DNA from: Lewinellaceae bacterium | GTDB taxonomy: Bacteria; Bacteroidota; Bacteroidia; Chitinophagales; Saprospiraceae | Assembly (NCBI GenBank): GCA_020636405.1 | Contig: JACJXW010000009.1 | Coordinates: 62,001 to 126,000 of the forward strand | DNA: 64,000 nt | Direction: 5' to 3' | Part shown: positions 14,291-23,018 of the stretch, piece by piece | How the letters are laid out: each line of letters starts with the position of its first letter | How positions within the stretch are numbered: the stretch's first letter is position 1 | Translations under genes and position numbers: made by a program | The notes under the pieces: model-generated | Database searches by the model: none | The model's input: the letters and a program-made list of their open reading frames with translations, nothing else | Told to the model about the DNA's origin: nothing

Positions 14291-15829
14291 TTATTTAAGC
14301 ATAATGCGAACCACCTGCCGTTGCTGGCCGTTGGCAATTTCCAGGGTATACCAACCGGCAGGCTGTTTTTTCCCGAATTGAAGAGAAAACTGCGCCGTTC
14401 CTGCCGGATGCCAGCCTTCATCCCAGGAGCGGATCAGTTGGCCTTCGGCATCACGCAACTGGAGAATGTACCTTCCTGCCGTTGTAGACGCACACTCCAC
14501 AACCGCCGTCTCCACAATTGGGTTGGGATAGACCAATACCGGTCCGAGTTGGTTTTCCGGCTCCCGGAGTGACACCGACAGATCTGTGAGGTACTTGGCT
14601 ACGACATAGTTGCCAGTGGAGAAGCCGGGCTCAATAGTACTCCCCCCTGCCACTATTACTGCTCCGGACGGGTCCAGGCCCATAGCATAGGCACGGTCTT
14701 CGAGGCCCGTCAGGTCGCTGACCACGGTGCCACCGTTCCCAAAGGATGGGTCGAGCGTGCCGTCGGCGTTGAACCTGGCCAGCAGAAAATCACAACCGGC
14801 ATTATTAAAACAAGCAGAGCTGCTCACTAAAATTTTCCCGTCTGTTTGCAGTACCATATCCGCCGGCCAGTCTTCTTTCCCCGAAACATCCACTACGGCC
14901 TTGCCCTGGTTTCCAAAAGAGTTATCCAAAGTGCCATCCGGATTGAAACGAGCCAGGAAAATATCACGACCGGACAGGTTAACATTCTGGCCTGCGATCA
15001 GGTATTTTCCATCCGGTTGTACGGTAAGAGCGGCCACAAAATCATCGCCGGAAAGGTCCAGGCTTTGTTTTCCGTCATTCGAAAATCCAAATACCGGGGC
15101 ACCCGTAGGCGTTAGCACCGCCACGCCCACGTTGCGGTCTTGCCCGCCCGCAAAGTCGCCTGCCACAACGATCAGGCCATTTTCTGTAAGTTCGAGGTCG
15201 CGTGCGACCCCCGGGCCGTCAAATTCAATAATTGTGCCTCCGCCGGAAGCAAAAAGGATATCTATCGAAAAATCATTATTCAGCCGCCCCACAAAAAAGT
15301 GCTGGTTGGTTCCGGAGCCCACCGAACCGGCGGTCACCAACTTGCCATCCGGCTGGATCTCGAGCAGCCGCATATCCGCTCCGCCGTTGGCTTCCACGCT
15401 GCTGGGCAGCAGGACATCGCCGGCGCCGTTAAACCGCATCAGTACCCGGGTGGCGTTCGGCCCGAGCCCGAGCCCGATGATGTTGCCATTGGAAGCAACC
15501 TCGAAGTCGGTAAGCAAGGCCTCAATATAGCCCACCACGATCCCGTCATCACTAAAGGTGACATCCGAGACGCTGTTCTGTTGAAGCCGGGTGAAGGCAA
15601 ACCCGTTCTGCACGCCTGCGCTCGTGCTGCCTGCGGTCATCCCTATCAGCAGCTTTCCGTTGGGGTAAGCGAAAAGGCCGAGGCCCGGTAGTAGCATTAC
15701 ATTGTCATAACCAACGCCGTTGCCTTCCAGAATGCCATCGCCGTCAAAACTGGTGTCAAGGGCACCGTCCTGGCCAGCCAGGGCAAAGGGAATACAGAAT
15801 AGTAATGCTTTAAGTAGTAGTCTTTTCAT
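14291..15829 (-). CDS. T9SS-secreted delta-60 repeat protein
   Basis: A 512-residue secreted protein. The start at 15829 gives a proper signal peptide (MKRLLLKALLFCIPFALAGQ); an upstream in-frame ATG adds 17 residues without use. The body consists of about seven delta-60 repeats, each with a pattern like 'LxPDGKxLxAG...FARFNxDGTLDxSFGxxG' (seen clearly at VQPDGKYLIAGQ, LARFNADGTLDPSFG and LQTDGKILVSSS), which probably fold as a beta-propeller. The C-terminal ~80 residues form a type A sorting domain (VYPNPIVETAVVE ... GWYTLEI). No enzymatic residues seen; probably a surface-exposed scaffold. Confidence 0.88.
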   Translation of the reverse strand: MKRLLLKALLFCIPFALAGQDGALDTSFDGDGILEGNGVGYDNVMLLPGLGLFAYPNGKLLIGMTAGSTSAGVQNGFAFTRLQQNSVSDVTFSDDGIVVGYIEALLTDFEVASNGNIIGLGLGPNATRVLMRFNGAGDVLLPSSVEANGGADMRLLEIQPDGKLVTAGSVGSGTNQHFFVGRLNNDFSIDILFASGGGTIIEFDGPGVARDLELTENGLIVVAGDFAGGQDRNVGVAVLTPTGAPVFGFSNDGKQSLDLSGDDFVAALTVQPDGKYLIAGQNVNLSGRDIFLARFNPDGTLDNSFGNQGKAVVDVSGKEDWPADMVLQTDGKILVSSSACFNNAGCDFLLARFNADGTLDPSFGNGGTVVSDLTGLEDRAYAMGLDPSGAVIVAGGSTIEPGFSTGNYVVAKYLTDLSVSLREPENQLGPVLVYPNPIVETAVVECASTTAGRYILQLRDAEGQLIRSWDEGWHPAGTAQFSLQFGKKQPAGWYTLEIANGQQRQVVRIMLK

Positions 15830-16324
15830 CTTTTTGATTGGTTTAAAAAATCTGGAGATAAAGTTGAGGAGGAACAACATTCCTCTTGGCGGGGCGCTAC
15901 ACTACGCTTCCGCTTCCCGGTACGCTTGGGAAAGGGCTTATGTGTATCGTCCTGAAAAGCTAAAGGTAGAATTTGATGGATGGCACTACAATACCCTCCG
16001 GAGGGGATATTCAAAATCCCGCGAAGTCCTGTTCTCTTGATACAACTAATTATGTTTGGACGTGGGGACGTGGGGACGTTTGGGCGTTTGGACGTGGGGA
16101 CGTTTGGGCGTTTGGACGTGGGGACGTGGGGACGTTTGGGCGTTTGGGCGTGGGCGAAATCCCTCAGCAACGTAAAAGAGTCTTGTCTACCTGCTGGGGC
16201 TAGGTCAATTTTCTGTGTATTCTGAAGAAAACATCGATTTTCAGGGGGGGGCAAGCGGAGAGCAGCGAATTTCGGACATTCCCACCCGCTTATGTTTTTG
16301 CGAATGCCTCTGATGCACCGCTCA
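15830..16324. other. Intergenic region holding a G-rich repeat array
   Basis: Only the repeat array at 16054-16156 stands out. A G8 run at 16243-16250 (approximately) follows. Open frames through the array on both strands have no stop codons for the same trivial reason as at 13.2 kb, and I do not call them. Confidence 0.45.
16054..16156 (+). repeat. G-rich repeat array, GTTTGGACGTGGGGA / GTTTGGGC units
   Basis: Mixed 8- and 9-base units (GACGTGGG, GACGTTTGG, GCGTTTGG) run for about 100 bases on the plus strand. Same family as the arrays at 11.7 and 13.2 kb; less regular than the latter. Confidence 0.85.
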
Positions 16325-17308
16325 CTAAACCTTTACTGCTTCCCCTACTGCCGGCAACCGAAGCATTTCCTGCATCCCGGCTTCCCTGAAGTGGCGTTGT
16401 ATCTCCCGGTAGGGCTCACCGGCAGGCTCATCCGACAGGTCGTAGGTACCGTAGTGCATGGGGATGAGCGTTTCGGCGCCGACCTGACGGAAGGCCTGCA
16501 GCGCCTCTATGGGGCTGGTATGGATCGGTTGCATCATGTAGTCCGGTTTGTAGGCGCCGATGCCGATCATGGCATACTGGATACCGGGGAAGAGCTGGCC
16601 GATCTCTTCGAAGTGAGGCCCCATGCCGCTGTCTGCCCCGAAGTAGATCTGTTTATTGCCGTTCCGGATCAGGAAGCTGCCCCACAGCACCCGGTTGAAA
16701 TCGAGCAGGCCGCGGCGGCTCCAGTGGCGGGTAGGCAGGAAGGTGATCTCTACACCTTCGGTGCGGTAAGTTTGGTACCAGGAGGCTTCTTCAATGGGTA
16801 TGCCGCCCACCCAGGGGGCTATGACGTTGGATAGCTTCAGTGGCGCCAGGATCTTCCGGGGGCGGTTATACTTCAGCAGATCCTTGATGCTTCGTTTGTC
16901 ACAATGGTCGCGGTGGTCATGGGAGAGCAGGATATAGTCGATATCGGTGAGCTGTTCCAGCGGGAAGGGAAGGGCTACCCGCCGCTTCAGGAATGGCAGC
17001 CCATTGAAGATCGGGTCGGTGATGAGCCGTACACCATTGAGCTGAATGAGAAAGGTGGCGTGGCCCAGCCAGACGATGCAGTCCTGCCTCTTATCCTGCA
17101 GGTAATTGAACGCACGGGCCTGCGCCGGCGCCCATTCGTCCGCCTTCTTTTCCGCCCGCTGCGGATTGGGGCTGAACTGCCACTTGAGCAGGCTGCGAAA
17201 AGAGGGATAAAACGGTTCGTGGATGTAGTGGAAGCGTTTACCGTCATGTGGGTTGCCGGCCCAGTCGGGAAGGATGGTGGGAAGATGGTCGTTTTTCAGG
17301 TATTGCAT
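16325..17308 (-). CDS. MBL-fold metal-dependent hydrolase (NAPE-PLD/UlaG-like)
   Basis: A 327-residue metallo-beta-lactamase-fold enzyme. The HxHxDH metal site is SHDHRDHCDK. A GHATFLIQLNGVRLITDP strand precedes it, and TRHWSRRG, FGADSGMG and PIHTSPIEALQAF follow with the remaining metal-binding histidines and aspartates. The overall arrangement is like N-acylphosphatidylethanolamine phospholipase D-type proteins and YtnP/UlaG-like hydrolases. There is no signal peptide. Substrate unknown: a phosphodiester or lactone is possible. It is transcribed alone. Confidence 0.88.
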   Translation of the reverse strand: MQYLKNDHLPTILPDWAGNPHDGKRFHYIHEPFYPSFRSLLKWQFSPNPQRAEKKADEWAPAQARAFNYLQDKRQDCIVWLGHATFLIQLNGVRLITDPIFNGLPFLKRRVALPFPLEQLTDIDYILLSHDHRDHCDKRSIKDLLKYNRPRKILAPLKLSNVIAPWVGGIPIEEASWYQTYRTEGVEITFLPTRHWSRRGLLDFNRVLWGSFLIRNGNKQIYFGADSGMGPHFEEIGQLFPGIQYAMIGIGAYKPDYMMQPIHTSPIEALQAFRQVGAETLIPMHYGTYDLSDEPAGEPYREIQRHFREAGMQEMLRLPAVGEAVKV

Positions 17309-17443
17309 CCGGAATTAGCTTGCTGTGCTGAAATTAGGAAATGGTATTCAAGAAAGAGCGCGGACTCCAGGTTTCCCGCTCTGCGGTTTTGTTTATAGAG
17401 CCATTGGGCTTTTTCCCCCGGGAACTCCGGAAAGCCGGAAGCC

Positions 17444-17806
17444 CTACAAAGTCTGTATAAACCGCATTGCCGCCGCGTGGTTCGTCGCCAGCGGTATATT
17501 GTACACATCACACAGGCGCATCAGCATGTTGACATCTACCTCATGGGGGTGTTTGCCGAGCGGGTCGCGGAAGAAGATCACCATGTCGATCTTGCCTTCC
17601 ACCAGGCGACTGGCGATCTGGGCGTCGCCCCCCATCGGCCCGCTTTCCATTTTCGCGACCTCCAGTCCGGCTTTCTCCAGGTGAGAGCCGGTGGTGCCGG
17701 TGGCAATGAGCTGGATGTGCTTCTTCTGGAAAAGCTCGGTGTGGTCCTTGATGAAGGCCACCATGTCGGCCTTCTTCCCGTCGTGGGCGATTATTGCTAT
17801 AGTCAT
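17444..17806 (-). CDS. mgsA: Methylglyoxal synthase
   Basis: MgsA converts dihydroxyacetone phosphate to methylglyoxal and phosphate, a bypass of lower glycolysis. It shows IAIIAHDGKK at the N-terminus, LIATGTTG, SGPMGGDAQIA with the catalytic aspartate, IFFRDPLGKHPHEVDVNMLMRLCDVYNIPLATNHA. The length is 120 residues, shorter than the 150-residue E. coli enzyme but complete for all active-site segments. Cytoplasmic. Very secure. Confidence 0.96.
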   Translation of the reverse strand: MTIAIIAHDGKKADMVAFIKDHTELFQKKHIQLIATGTTGSHLEKAGLEVAKMESGPMGGDAQIASRLVEGKIDMVIFFRDPLGKHPHEVDVNMLMRLCDVYNIPLATNHAAAMRFIQTL

Positions 17807-17909
17807 ATCTTAAGGAAATGTAAAAAAGGGCCTAAATGTTAACTATGCAGGGGAAAAAAACTAATTTAGCCGCGATTTTCGCCATTTCTAAAATTAAAAC
17901 CAAGCTATA

Positions 17910-18767
17910 ATGAAAAAAGTGTTACTGAATTTCAGCGCTTTGCTGCTGCTATTATCTTTTGCTGCGCTGGATCTCAACGGCCAGATTAGGACGCCGGCCC
18001 CCAGCCCTTCTTGTGAACTGAAGCAGGCCGTTGGCCTGACGGACGTAACCATCGTTTATTCCCGTCCCGGCGTTAAAGACAGGGAGGTCTTTGCCGCAGA
18101 CGGACTGGTGCCGTTTGATAAGCCCTGGCGCCTGGGCGCTAATTCGGCTACCAAGTTCTCCTTCAGCGAGGATGTAATGGTTGGCGATGCCGATCTCAAA
18201 GCCGGTGATTATGCTGTGCTGGCCACCCCCGGCGCATCGGAATGGAAGTTCATGTTCTACCCGTATGAAAGCGGAAACTGGGGCAGCTACCTGGAGAAAG
18301 AACCGGCCGCTACCGTCACCGTTAAATCCCAAACCTGGGATACTAAAGTGGAAAACATGACTTTCCACATCGGTAATCTTCAGGCTGGATCCGCAGACAT
18401 TACTTTGTTCTGGGACAAGACAATCGTTAACCTTCCGCTGAAAGTCCATACCGATAAGCAGGTGATGGCCTCTATCGAAAGTGTAATGAATGGCCCCAGC
18501 AAAGGGGATTACTACGCTGCCGCTACTTACTATCACGATTCAGGCAAGGACCTGAACCAGGCCCTGAAGTGGATCGAAATGGCTACCGCCGGCGACAATC
18601 CCGCCTTCTGGCAGGTGCGCCGCAAAGCGCTCATCCTGGCCGACCTGGGCAAGAAGGATGAAGCCATTAAAGCCGCTAAGATGTCCATGGAGCTTGCTGA
18701 GAAAGCAGGTAACGACGACTATGTGCGCATGAACAAGAAGTCCATCGAAGAATGGGCCAAGATGTAA
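17910..18767 (+). CDS. DUF2911 family secreted protein
   Basis: A 285-residue protein with a signal peptide (ending DLNGQ) and the DUF2911 domain at about 30-180. Its hallmark segments are PSPSCELKQAVGLTDVTIVYSRP, FDKPWRLGANSATKF and WGSYLEKEP. The C-terminal ~100 residues are helical and repeat-like (YYHDSGKDLNQALKWIEMA, LADLGKKDEAIKAAKMSMELA), reminiscent of tetratricopeptide repeats. Function unknown; probably periplasmic. Two strong hairpins follow the stop codon. Confidence 0.85.
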   Translation: MKKVLLNFSALLLLLSFAALDLNGQIRTPAPSPSCELKQAVGLTDVTIVYSRPGVKDREVFAADGLVPFDKPWRLGANSATKFSFSEDVMVGDADLKAGDYAVLATPGASEWKFMFYPYESGNWGSYLEKEPAATVTVKSQTWDTKVENMTFHIGNLQAGSADITLFWDKTIVNLPLKVHTDKQVMASIESVMNGPSKGDYYAAATYYHDSGKDLNQALKWIEMATAGDNPAFWQVRRKALILADLGKKDEAIKAAKMSMELAEKAGNDDYVRMNKKSIEEWAKM

Positions 18768-18776
18768 ATTATTTTT

Positions 18777-18803
18777 GCCAGCACCTTCGTTGAACGTGCT
18801 GGC
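18777..18803 (+). terminator. 8-bp hairpin after the DUF2911 gene
   Basis: GCCAGCAC (18777-18784) pairs with GTGCTGGC (18796-18803), starting nine bases past the stop codon. No T-run follows. Confidence 0.5.
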
Positions 18804-18811
18804 CCACCTTG

Positions 18812-18845
18812 CGAAGCCGTTCCGGGGAAGCCCGGAACGGCTTCG
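18812..18845 (+). terminator. 15-bp perfect hairpin with GAAG loop
   Basis: CGAAGCCGTTCCGGG (18812-18826) and CCCGGAACGGCTTCG (18831-18845) pair perfectly. TTGTTG follows. The very stable stem should stop transcription or protect the 3' end. The rest of this gap, up to 19068, holds nothing recognisable. Confidence 0.65.
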
Positions 18846-19068
18846 TTGTTGTATGCCCCCCGACACTGCGGGTACGGGGCAGGCGCTCCGCCTTCCGCCT
18901 TCGTTGAAACTTTGAAGGACAAGCCGGCGCCTCCCCCGACAGGGGAGGATACCCTCCAATATGATGATTGATTGGAAAGAATTGGAATAATTACTCCCAT
19001 TCTATTCAAAACATCCCTCCCCGCTTAAACCTCTGCCTCTGCCCTCAGTCTAACCAAAAAATTCATCT

Positions 19069-20388
19069 ATGCGGACACTCTTTACTTTCTCCCTGGCACT
19101 CTGCTTCTCCCTTATTCACGCTCAAAACCTCTATTTTCCTCCCCTCACCGGTACCGAATGGGCCCGCCTGGAGCCGGAAGAACTGGGCTGGTGCACCGAT
19201 AAGGTAGACAGCCTGATCCGGTTCGTAGAAGAAAAAGACAGCAAAGCCTTCATCATCCTCAAGGACGGTAAGATCGTGGTGGAGGAGTATTTCGGCACCT
19301 TTACTCAGGACTCCATCTGGTACTGGGCTTCCGCCGGCAAGAGCCTGATGGGCATGCTGATCGGACTGGCCCAGGAAGACGGGCGCCTCAGCATCGAAGA
19401 CCCCACCAGCGACTACCTGGGCGAGGGTTGGACGTCATGCCCGGCTGAAGAAGAGCGGCGCATCACCATCCGCCATCAGATCTCCATGTCTACCGGGCTG
19501 GATGACAGCCTGGAACCTCCAGGGGGCATTGACAATTGCTTTGACCCGGAGTGCTTTCAGTGCCTGGCTGAACCCGGCGCCCGTTGGGCGTACCACAATT
19601 CCGCTTACCGTATCGTGCAGGATGTGATGGAGGAAGCTACCGGTATCAATAAAAACGTATATACGCTCACCCGGCTGGGTAACCGCATCGGTATGAGCGG
19701 CCTGTGGTTCAACTACATCTTCTACAGCCGTGCCCGCGATATGGCCCGTTTCGGGTTGCTTACCCTGGCGCGCGGCAACTGGAACGGGACGGCCGTTCTC
19801 TCCGATACGGCCTATTTCAATGCCATGACTCATTCCTCCCAGGCCGTCAACCCATCGTATGGCTACCTCTGGTGGCTCAACGGCCAATCTTCCTTTATGC
19901 TTCCAGGCCTGCAGTTCTCTTTTAACGGAAGCCTCCTTCCCGAAGCACCGGCCGACCTCATCGCGGCACTGGGCAAGAACGACCAGAAGATATATGTCGT
20001 GCCCAGCAGGGGGCTGGTGGTGGTGCGGATGGGCAATGCTGCCGGTAGCATCGCCCCGGCGGCTTCCTCGTTCGACAACCAACTGTGGCAGCGCATCATG
20101 AGGCTGGAATGCGTGACGGGGGTGCAGGGCCAGGTGGGGTACAGCCCCGAAATAGAGTTCTTTCCCAATCCGGCGGGGGAAGTCTTCACCATAAAAGCTC
20201 CTCAAGCTATCCAGTGGCTGCGTTTGGTGGATGCCAATGGCAGGTTGGTGAAGGAGGAGGGTGGATCAGGAATTGGCCGGCAGGAGTTCAATCTCCTGGG
20301 GGTGCCCCCTGGGGTATACCTGGTGCAGGTGATAATGGGGCAACGCATGATCACCAAGCGGCTGGTGATTTCTCCACAGGATCATTGA
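19069..20388 (+). CDS. Secreted serine hydrolase (beta-lactamase class C fold) with T9SS domain
   Basis: A 439-residue secreted enzyme. After the signal peptide (ends SLIHAQ) comes a class C beta-lactamase/penicillin-binding-protein-like domain at about 30-350. The SxxK motif is seen in YWASAGKSLMG and a YxN-type motif in WAYHNSAY; the group includes esterases and D-aminopeptidases as well as beta-lactamases. The C-terminal ~80 residues are a sorting domain (IEFFPNPAGEVFTI ... GVYLVQVIMGQRMITKRLV). Probably surface-bound or extracellular esterase or peptidase; resistance function is not supported by anything here. Confidence 0.87.
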   Translation: MRTLFTFSLALCFSLIHAQNLYFPPLTGTEWARLEPEELGWCTDKVDSLIRFVEEKDSKAFIILKDGKIVVEEYFGTFTQDSIWYWASAGKSLMGMLIGLAQEDGRLSIEDPTSDYLGEGWTSCPAEEERRITIRHQISMSTGLDDSLEPPGGIDNCFDPECFQCLAEPGARWAYHNSAYRIVQDVMEEATGINKNVYTLTRLGNRIGMSGLWFNYIFYSRARDMARFGLLTLARGNWNGTAVLSDTAYFNAMTHSSQAVNPSYGYLWWLNGQSSFMLPGLQFSFNGSLLPEAPADLIAALGKNDQKIYVVPSRGLVVVRMGNAAGSIAPAASSFDNQLWQRIMRLECVTGVQGQVGYSPEIEFFPNPAGEVFTIKAPQAIQWLRLVDANGRLVKEEGGSGIGRQEFNLLGVPPGVYLVQVIMGQRMITKRLVISPQDH

Positions 20389-20446
20389 CCGGCCGCTCCA
20401 TTCTGCTGGGCCCGGTAATGAGACAGGCTTTTGTAAAGGCGGGCTT

Positions 20447-21649
20447 TTATTTTACCGGTATCATCTTCGCTGGAAGGGTATCGATGGGCCGGATCCGAAT
20501 ATTCCGGTAAAATACTTCCGCCCCTTCGGACTGTATCTGGATCTTGCCTTTTGTCAGCGGGCGCATTTCGCCGTCCGCAGGGCGCCGTGAGTTGTACAGT
20601 ACCATCACCACCTTTCCGTTTACCACGTGCACTGCCGTGCTGCCATAGCAATACAGGTCGAGCGTGTTCCACTCGCCGGATGGATTTTCCGTGTCCGGCG
20701 ATTTGATGCAGTGGCGGCCGGCTTCCGACTTTTCGGAGAAGGCCATCAGTTGGCCATCCGGGTCGTAAACCCAGTCTTTTTCACCCTGTCGCCGGGCCGG
20801 GATATCCATTACTGCGCCGGCCACGCCCCAGTAATCGCCGCAGTCACCTTCCTGCACCTGGAATTCCTGGGACTGCATCCAGAAGCCCCAGTCTGCTCCA
20901 TGTTCTCCATTAGCGTGGTAGAGGACGCCGCTGTCCATCTTGGCGTCCTGGCGGGGAGGCCACTTTTGTTTGCCCCACCTGAACTGAAGTTGGAGGTGGT
21001 AGTTTTCAAACTCCTCTACGGTAGAAATACCTCCGAAGTGCTCGCCGGAGATCCGCAGAGCAGGCTTCCCCTCTTCCCGAACAACAGAGAAAACCTGTTT
21101 AGGGTCCTGATTCAGCCCGATGGGCTCGGCATCAGGCAGGGTTTGCCCATCGGGAGAGAACGGCGGGCCGAGGTAAGTATCCCAGCCGTTCAGGTTCTCT
21201 CCGTTCAGCAGGTACGTCCAGTGGATGGGGGGCTCGTTCAGCTCGATGACGTAACCGTCGGGGTCGGAGATGTAGATCTGCCAGGCGTCGTCGAAGCGCT
21301 GCTGGCGGTGGTAATCGAGTCCTTTTTCGATAAGGAATGCCTCTACCTCATCGGCGTCGGGTATGGTGAGGGAATAATGAGAACTATTTCGGCCGTTGTC
21401 GGCCACCGGTTCGGTGCGGCCGGCCAGCAGATGCAGGTCCTGCCCGCCACCGAACCGAAACCAGGAACGGATGGCCTTCAGGTCGTCGGGCACTTCAAGG
21501 GGCTCCAGGCCGAGGATGTCGCGGTAGAATGCAGTGCTGGCCTCTATATCACTGACCGACAAGGCGAGGTGATTGAAACCGGTGATGGTGGCCTGTCCGG
21601 AAAGGAAGCCGGGCAGCAAGAAGGAGAAAATAAATACAGCTTTTTTCAT
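20447..21649 (-). CDS. VOC (glyoxalase-like) domain fused to DUF1080 sugar hydrolase domain
   Basis: A 400-residue secreted protein starting at 21649 (MKKAVFIFSFLLPGFLSGQ), a good signal peptide. Residues about 20-140 form a VOC domain (ITGFNHLALSVSDIEASTAFYRDILGLEPLEV ... IYISDPDGYVIELNE). Residues about 145-400 form a DUF1080 (3-keto-disaccharide hydrolase) domain (YLLNGENLNGWDTYLG, DSGVLYHANGEHGADWGFWMQSQEFQVQEGDCGDYWG). DUF1080 enzymes cleave 3-keto-glycosides in the two-step oxidation route of sugar breakdown. Fusion to a VOC domain is less common. It may be periplasmic. Confidence 0.85.
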   Translation of the reverse strand: MKKAVFIFSFLLPGFLSGQATITGFNHLALSVSDIEASTAFYRDILGLEPLEVPDDLKAIRSWFRFGGGQDLHLLAGRTEPVADNGRNSSHYSLTIPDADEVEAFLIEKGLDYHRQQRFDDAWQIYISDPDGYVIELNEPPIHWTYLLNGENLNGWDTYLGPPFSPDGQTLPDAEPIGLNQDPKQVFSVVREEGKPALRISGEHFGGISTVEEFENYHLQLQFRWGKQKWPPRQDAKMDSGVLYHANGEHGADWGFWMQSQEFQVQEGDCGDYWGVAGAVMDIPARRQGEKDWVYDPDGQLMAFSEKSEAGRHCIKSPDTENPSGEWNTLDLYCYGSTAVHVVNGKVVMVLYNSRRPADGEMRPLTKGKIQIQSEGAEVFYRNIRIRPIDTLPAKMIPVK

Positions 21650-21718
21650 ATTGATTTTTTTCAGTAGCATGGTTCAAGGGTGAATGGAAGACATGTTTTA
21701 TTCATTCCATCACTCCTT

Positions 21719-22909
21719 TTAATAATACCTCCCCATCATCTCATGCTCCACGATCACCCGCTTCAGCTCGTAAAAATCTACTTCGCCCTGGTGTTTCCAG
21801 ACGGCTTTACCGCCCGGCTCGACGAGGATGGAATAGGGGAGTGCACCGTTCCATTCGGGGTCAACCGCTTCGATGAGGGCGTACTTGTCGTCCTTTGAAA
21901 AGAGGTAATTGGGGCAGGCCGCCTGCTTTTCCTTCAGGAAGGCCAGCGCTTTGTCTTCCTGCTCCGGGTTATCGGCAGAAAGGGAGACAAATTCGAAGTC
22001 GCGGGCGCCGTACATGCGCTGGAGGACGATGAATTCGGGAAATTCCAGGATGCAGGGCCCGCACCAGGTGGCCCAGATGTTGATGAGGCGGAGCTTGCCG
22101 GAATCTTCGTTTTTAAGCAGGCCCTTAATGCCTTCCTCGTCCAGCTTCGACAGGCGAACGGGTTTCTCCGCCCATTCCCTGTTCATTTTTTTCTTGTAGT
22201 CCAGCTTCCATCCCCATTTTGTCGAGCAGCCAAAGGTCTTGGTGGCCGGCTCAGCCACCGGTTGCCCGTCCAGCACAGCATCAATTGCTGCTCTTAGGCC
22301 TTCGGCATTGGCCGTACCTGGTTTTTCCGAACCGTCGATGCGGCCGGTATAGGCCAGTTTTCGGTTGGCGTCGAACACGAAAACATGGGGCGTGGCCACC
22401 GGCCCGTATTTCAGGGAAGTTTCCTGGGTATCGCCATCGTAGAGGTAGGGGAAGTTGAAATTATGGGCCTCCGCCCGGATCTTCATCTCCTCATAATCGT
22501 CATTGAGGTCGGTATAGCCCAGCTCCTCGTAGAGCAGGCCGAGCGGGCTGTTCGGCGAAATGGCCACCAGGGCGCCGCCTTTGTCCCGGTATTCTGCCGC
22601 TACCGATTGAAGGCGCTCCTCGTAAGCCTGGGCCGTCGGGCAGTGGTTGCAGGTAAAAACGATGGCCAGGGCTTTGGCGCCCTCAAAATCGGCCAGGGAA
22701 TAGAATTTTCCGTCTATGCCAGGTAGGTGAAAATCGGGGGCGGGGGCGCCGATCTCCAGGGTTTTAACTTCTTGTTCGGATACGGGTTGTGGGTTGGCCA
22801 CGAAGGCCTCCTGAGACGAGGCTTCGGCTTCGGCCGGCTGCTTTTCGGCAGGAGCACAGGCTGTGTACAGGGCCGCAAGGGTTAGGAGGAGAGGGTATTT
22901 CATATTCAT
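21719..22909 (-). CDS. Lipoprotein with two thioredoxin-fold domains
   Basis: A 396-residue lipoprotein: the start at 22909 gives MNMKYPLLLTLAALYTAC, with a lipobox cysteine. Domain 1 (about 50-210) is peroxiredoxin/AhpC-TSA-like with CNHCP as its redox site and ISPNSPLGLLYEELG further on. Domain 2 (about 245-396) is TlpA/ResA-like with WATWCGPCILEFPEF. The two domains probably act as a periplasmic thiol-disulphide system. A related arrangement with a C-terminal TlpA domain occurs in several Bacteroidota. Substrate unknown. Confidence 0.83.
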   Translation of the reverse strand: MNMKYPLLLTLAALYTACAPAEKQPAEAEASSQEAFVANPQPVSEQEVKTLEIGAPAPDFHLPGIDGKFYSLADFEGAKALAIVFTCNHCPTAQAYEERLQSVAAEYRDKGGALVAISPNSPLGLLYEELGYTDLNDDYEEMKIRAEAHNFNFPYLYDGDTQETSLKYGPVATPHVFVFDANRKLAYTGRIDGSEKPGTANAEGLRAAIDAVLDGQPVAEPATKTFGCSTKWGWKLDYKKKMNREWAEKPVRLSKLDEEGIKGLLKNEDSGKLRLINIWATWCGPCILEFPEFIVLQRMYGARDFEFVSLSADNPEQEDKALAFLKEKQAACPNYLFSKDDKYALIEAVDPEWNGALPYSILVEPGGKAVWKHQGEVDFYELKRVIVEHEMMGRYY

Positions 22910-23018
22910 TGTGAACCGGTATTTTTCAAAAAGGACAGTCGGCCAGCCGGGCGCAACCAGGGCAACAATATAACCATTCAACAATTCTACCTGGCCTCCG
23001 ATGCAGAGGGTCGGGGCA

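Noticed and set aside
11669..16156. CRISPR array
   Set aside because: Units are 8-9 bp with no spacers, and no cas genes are present.
15973..16254. Open frames on both strands through the third G-rich array
   Set aside because: Same artefact: repeat-derived residues and no recognisable start or domain.
19069..20388. Call as an antibiotic-resistance beta-lactamase
   Set aside because: The fold is shared with esterases and peptidases, and a T9SS domain and the general context do not suggest resistance.
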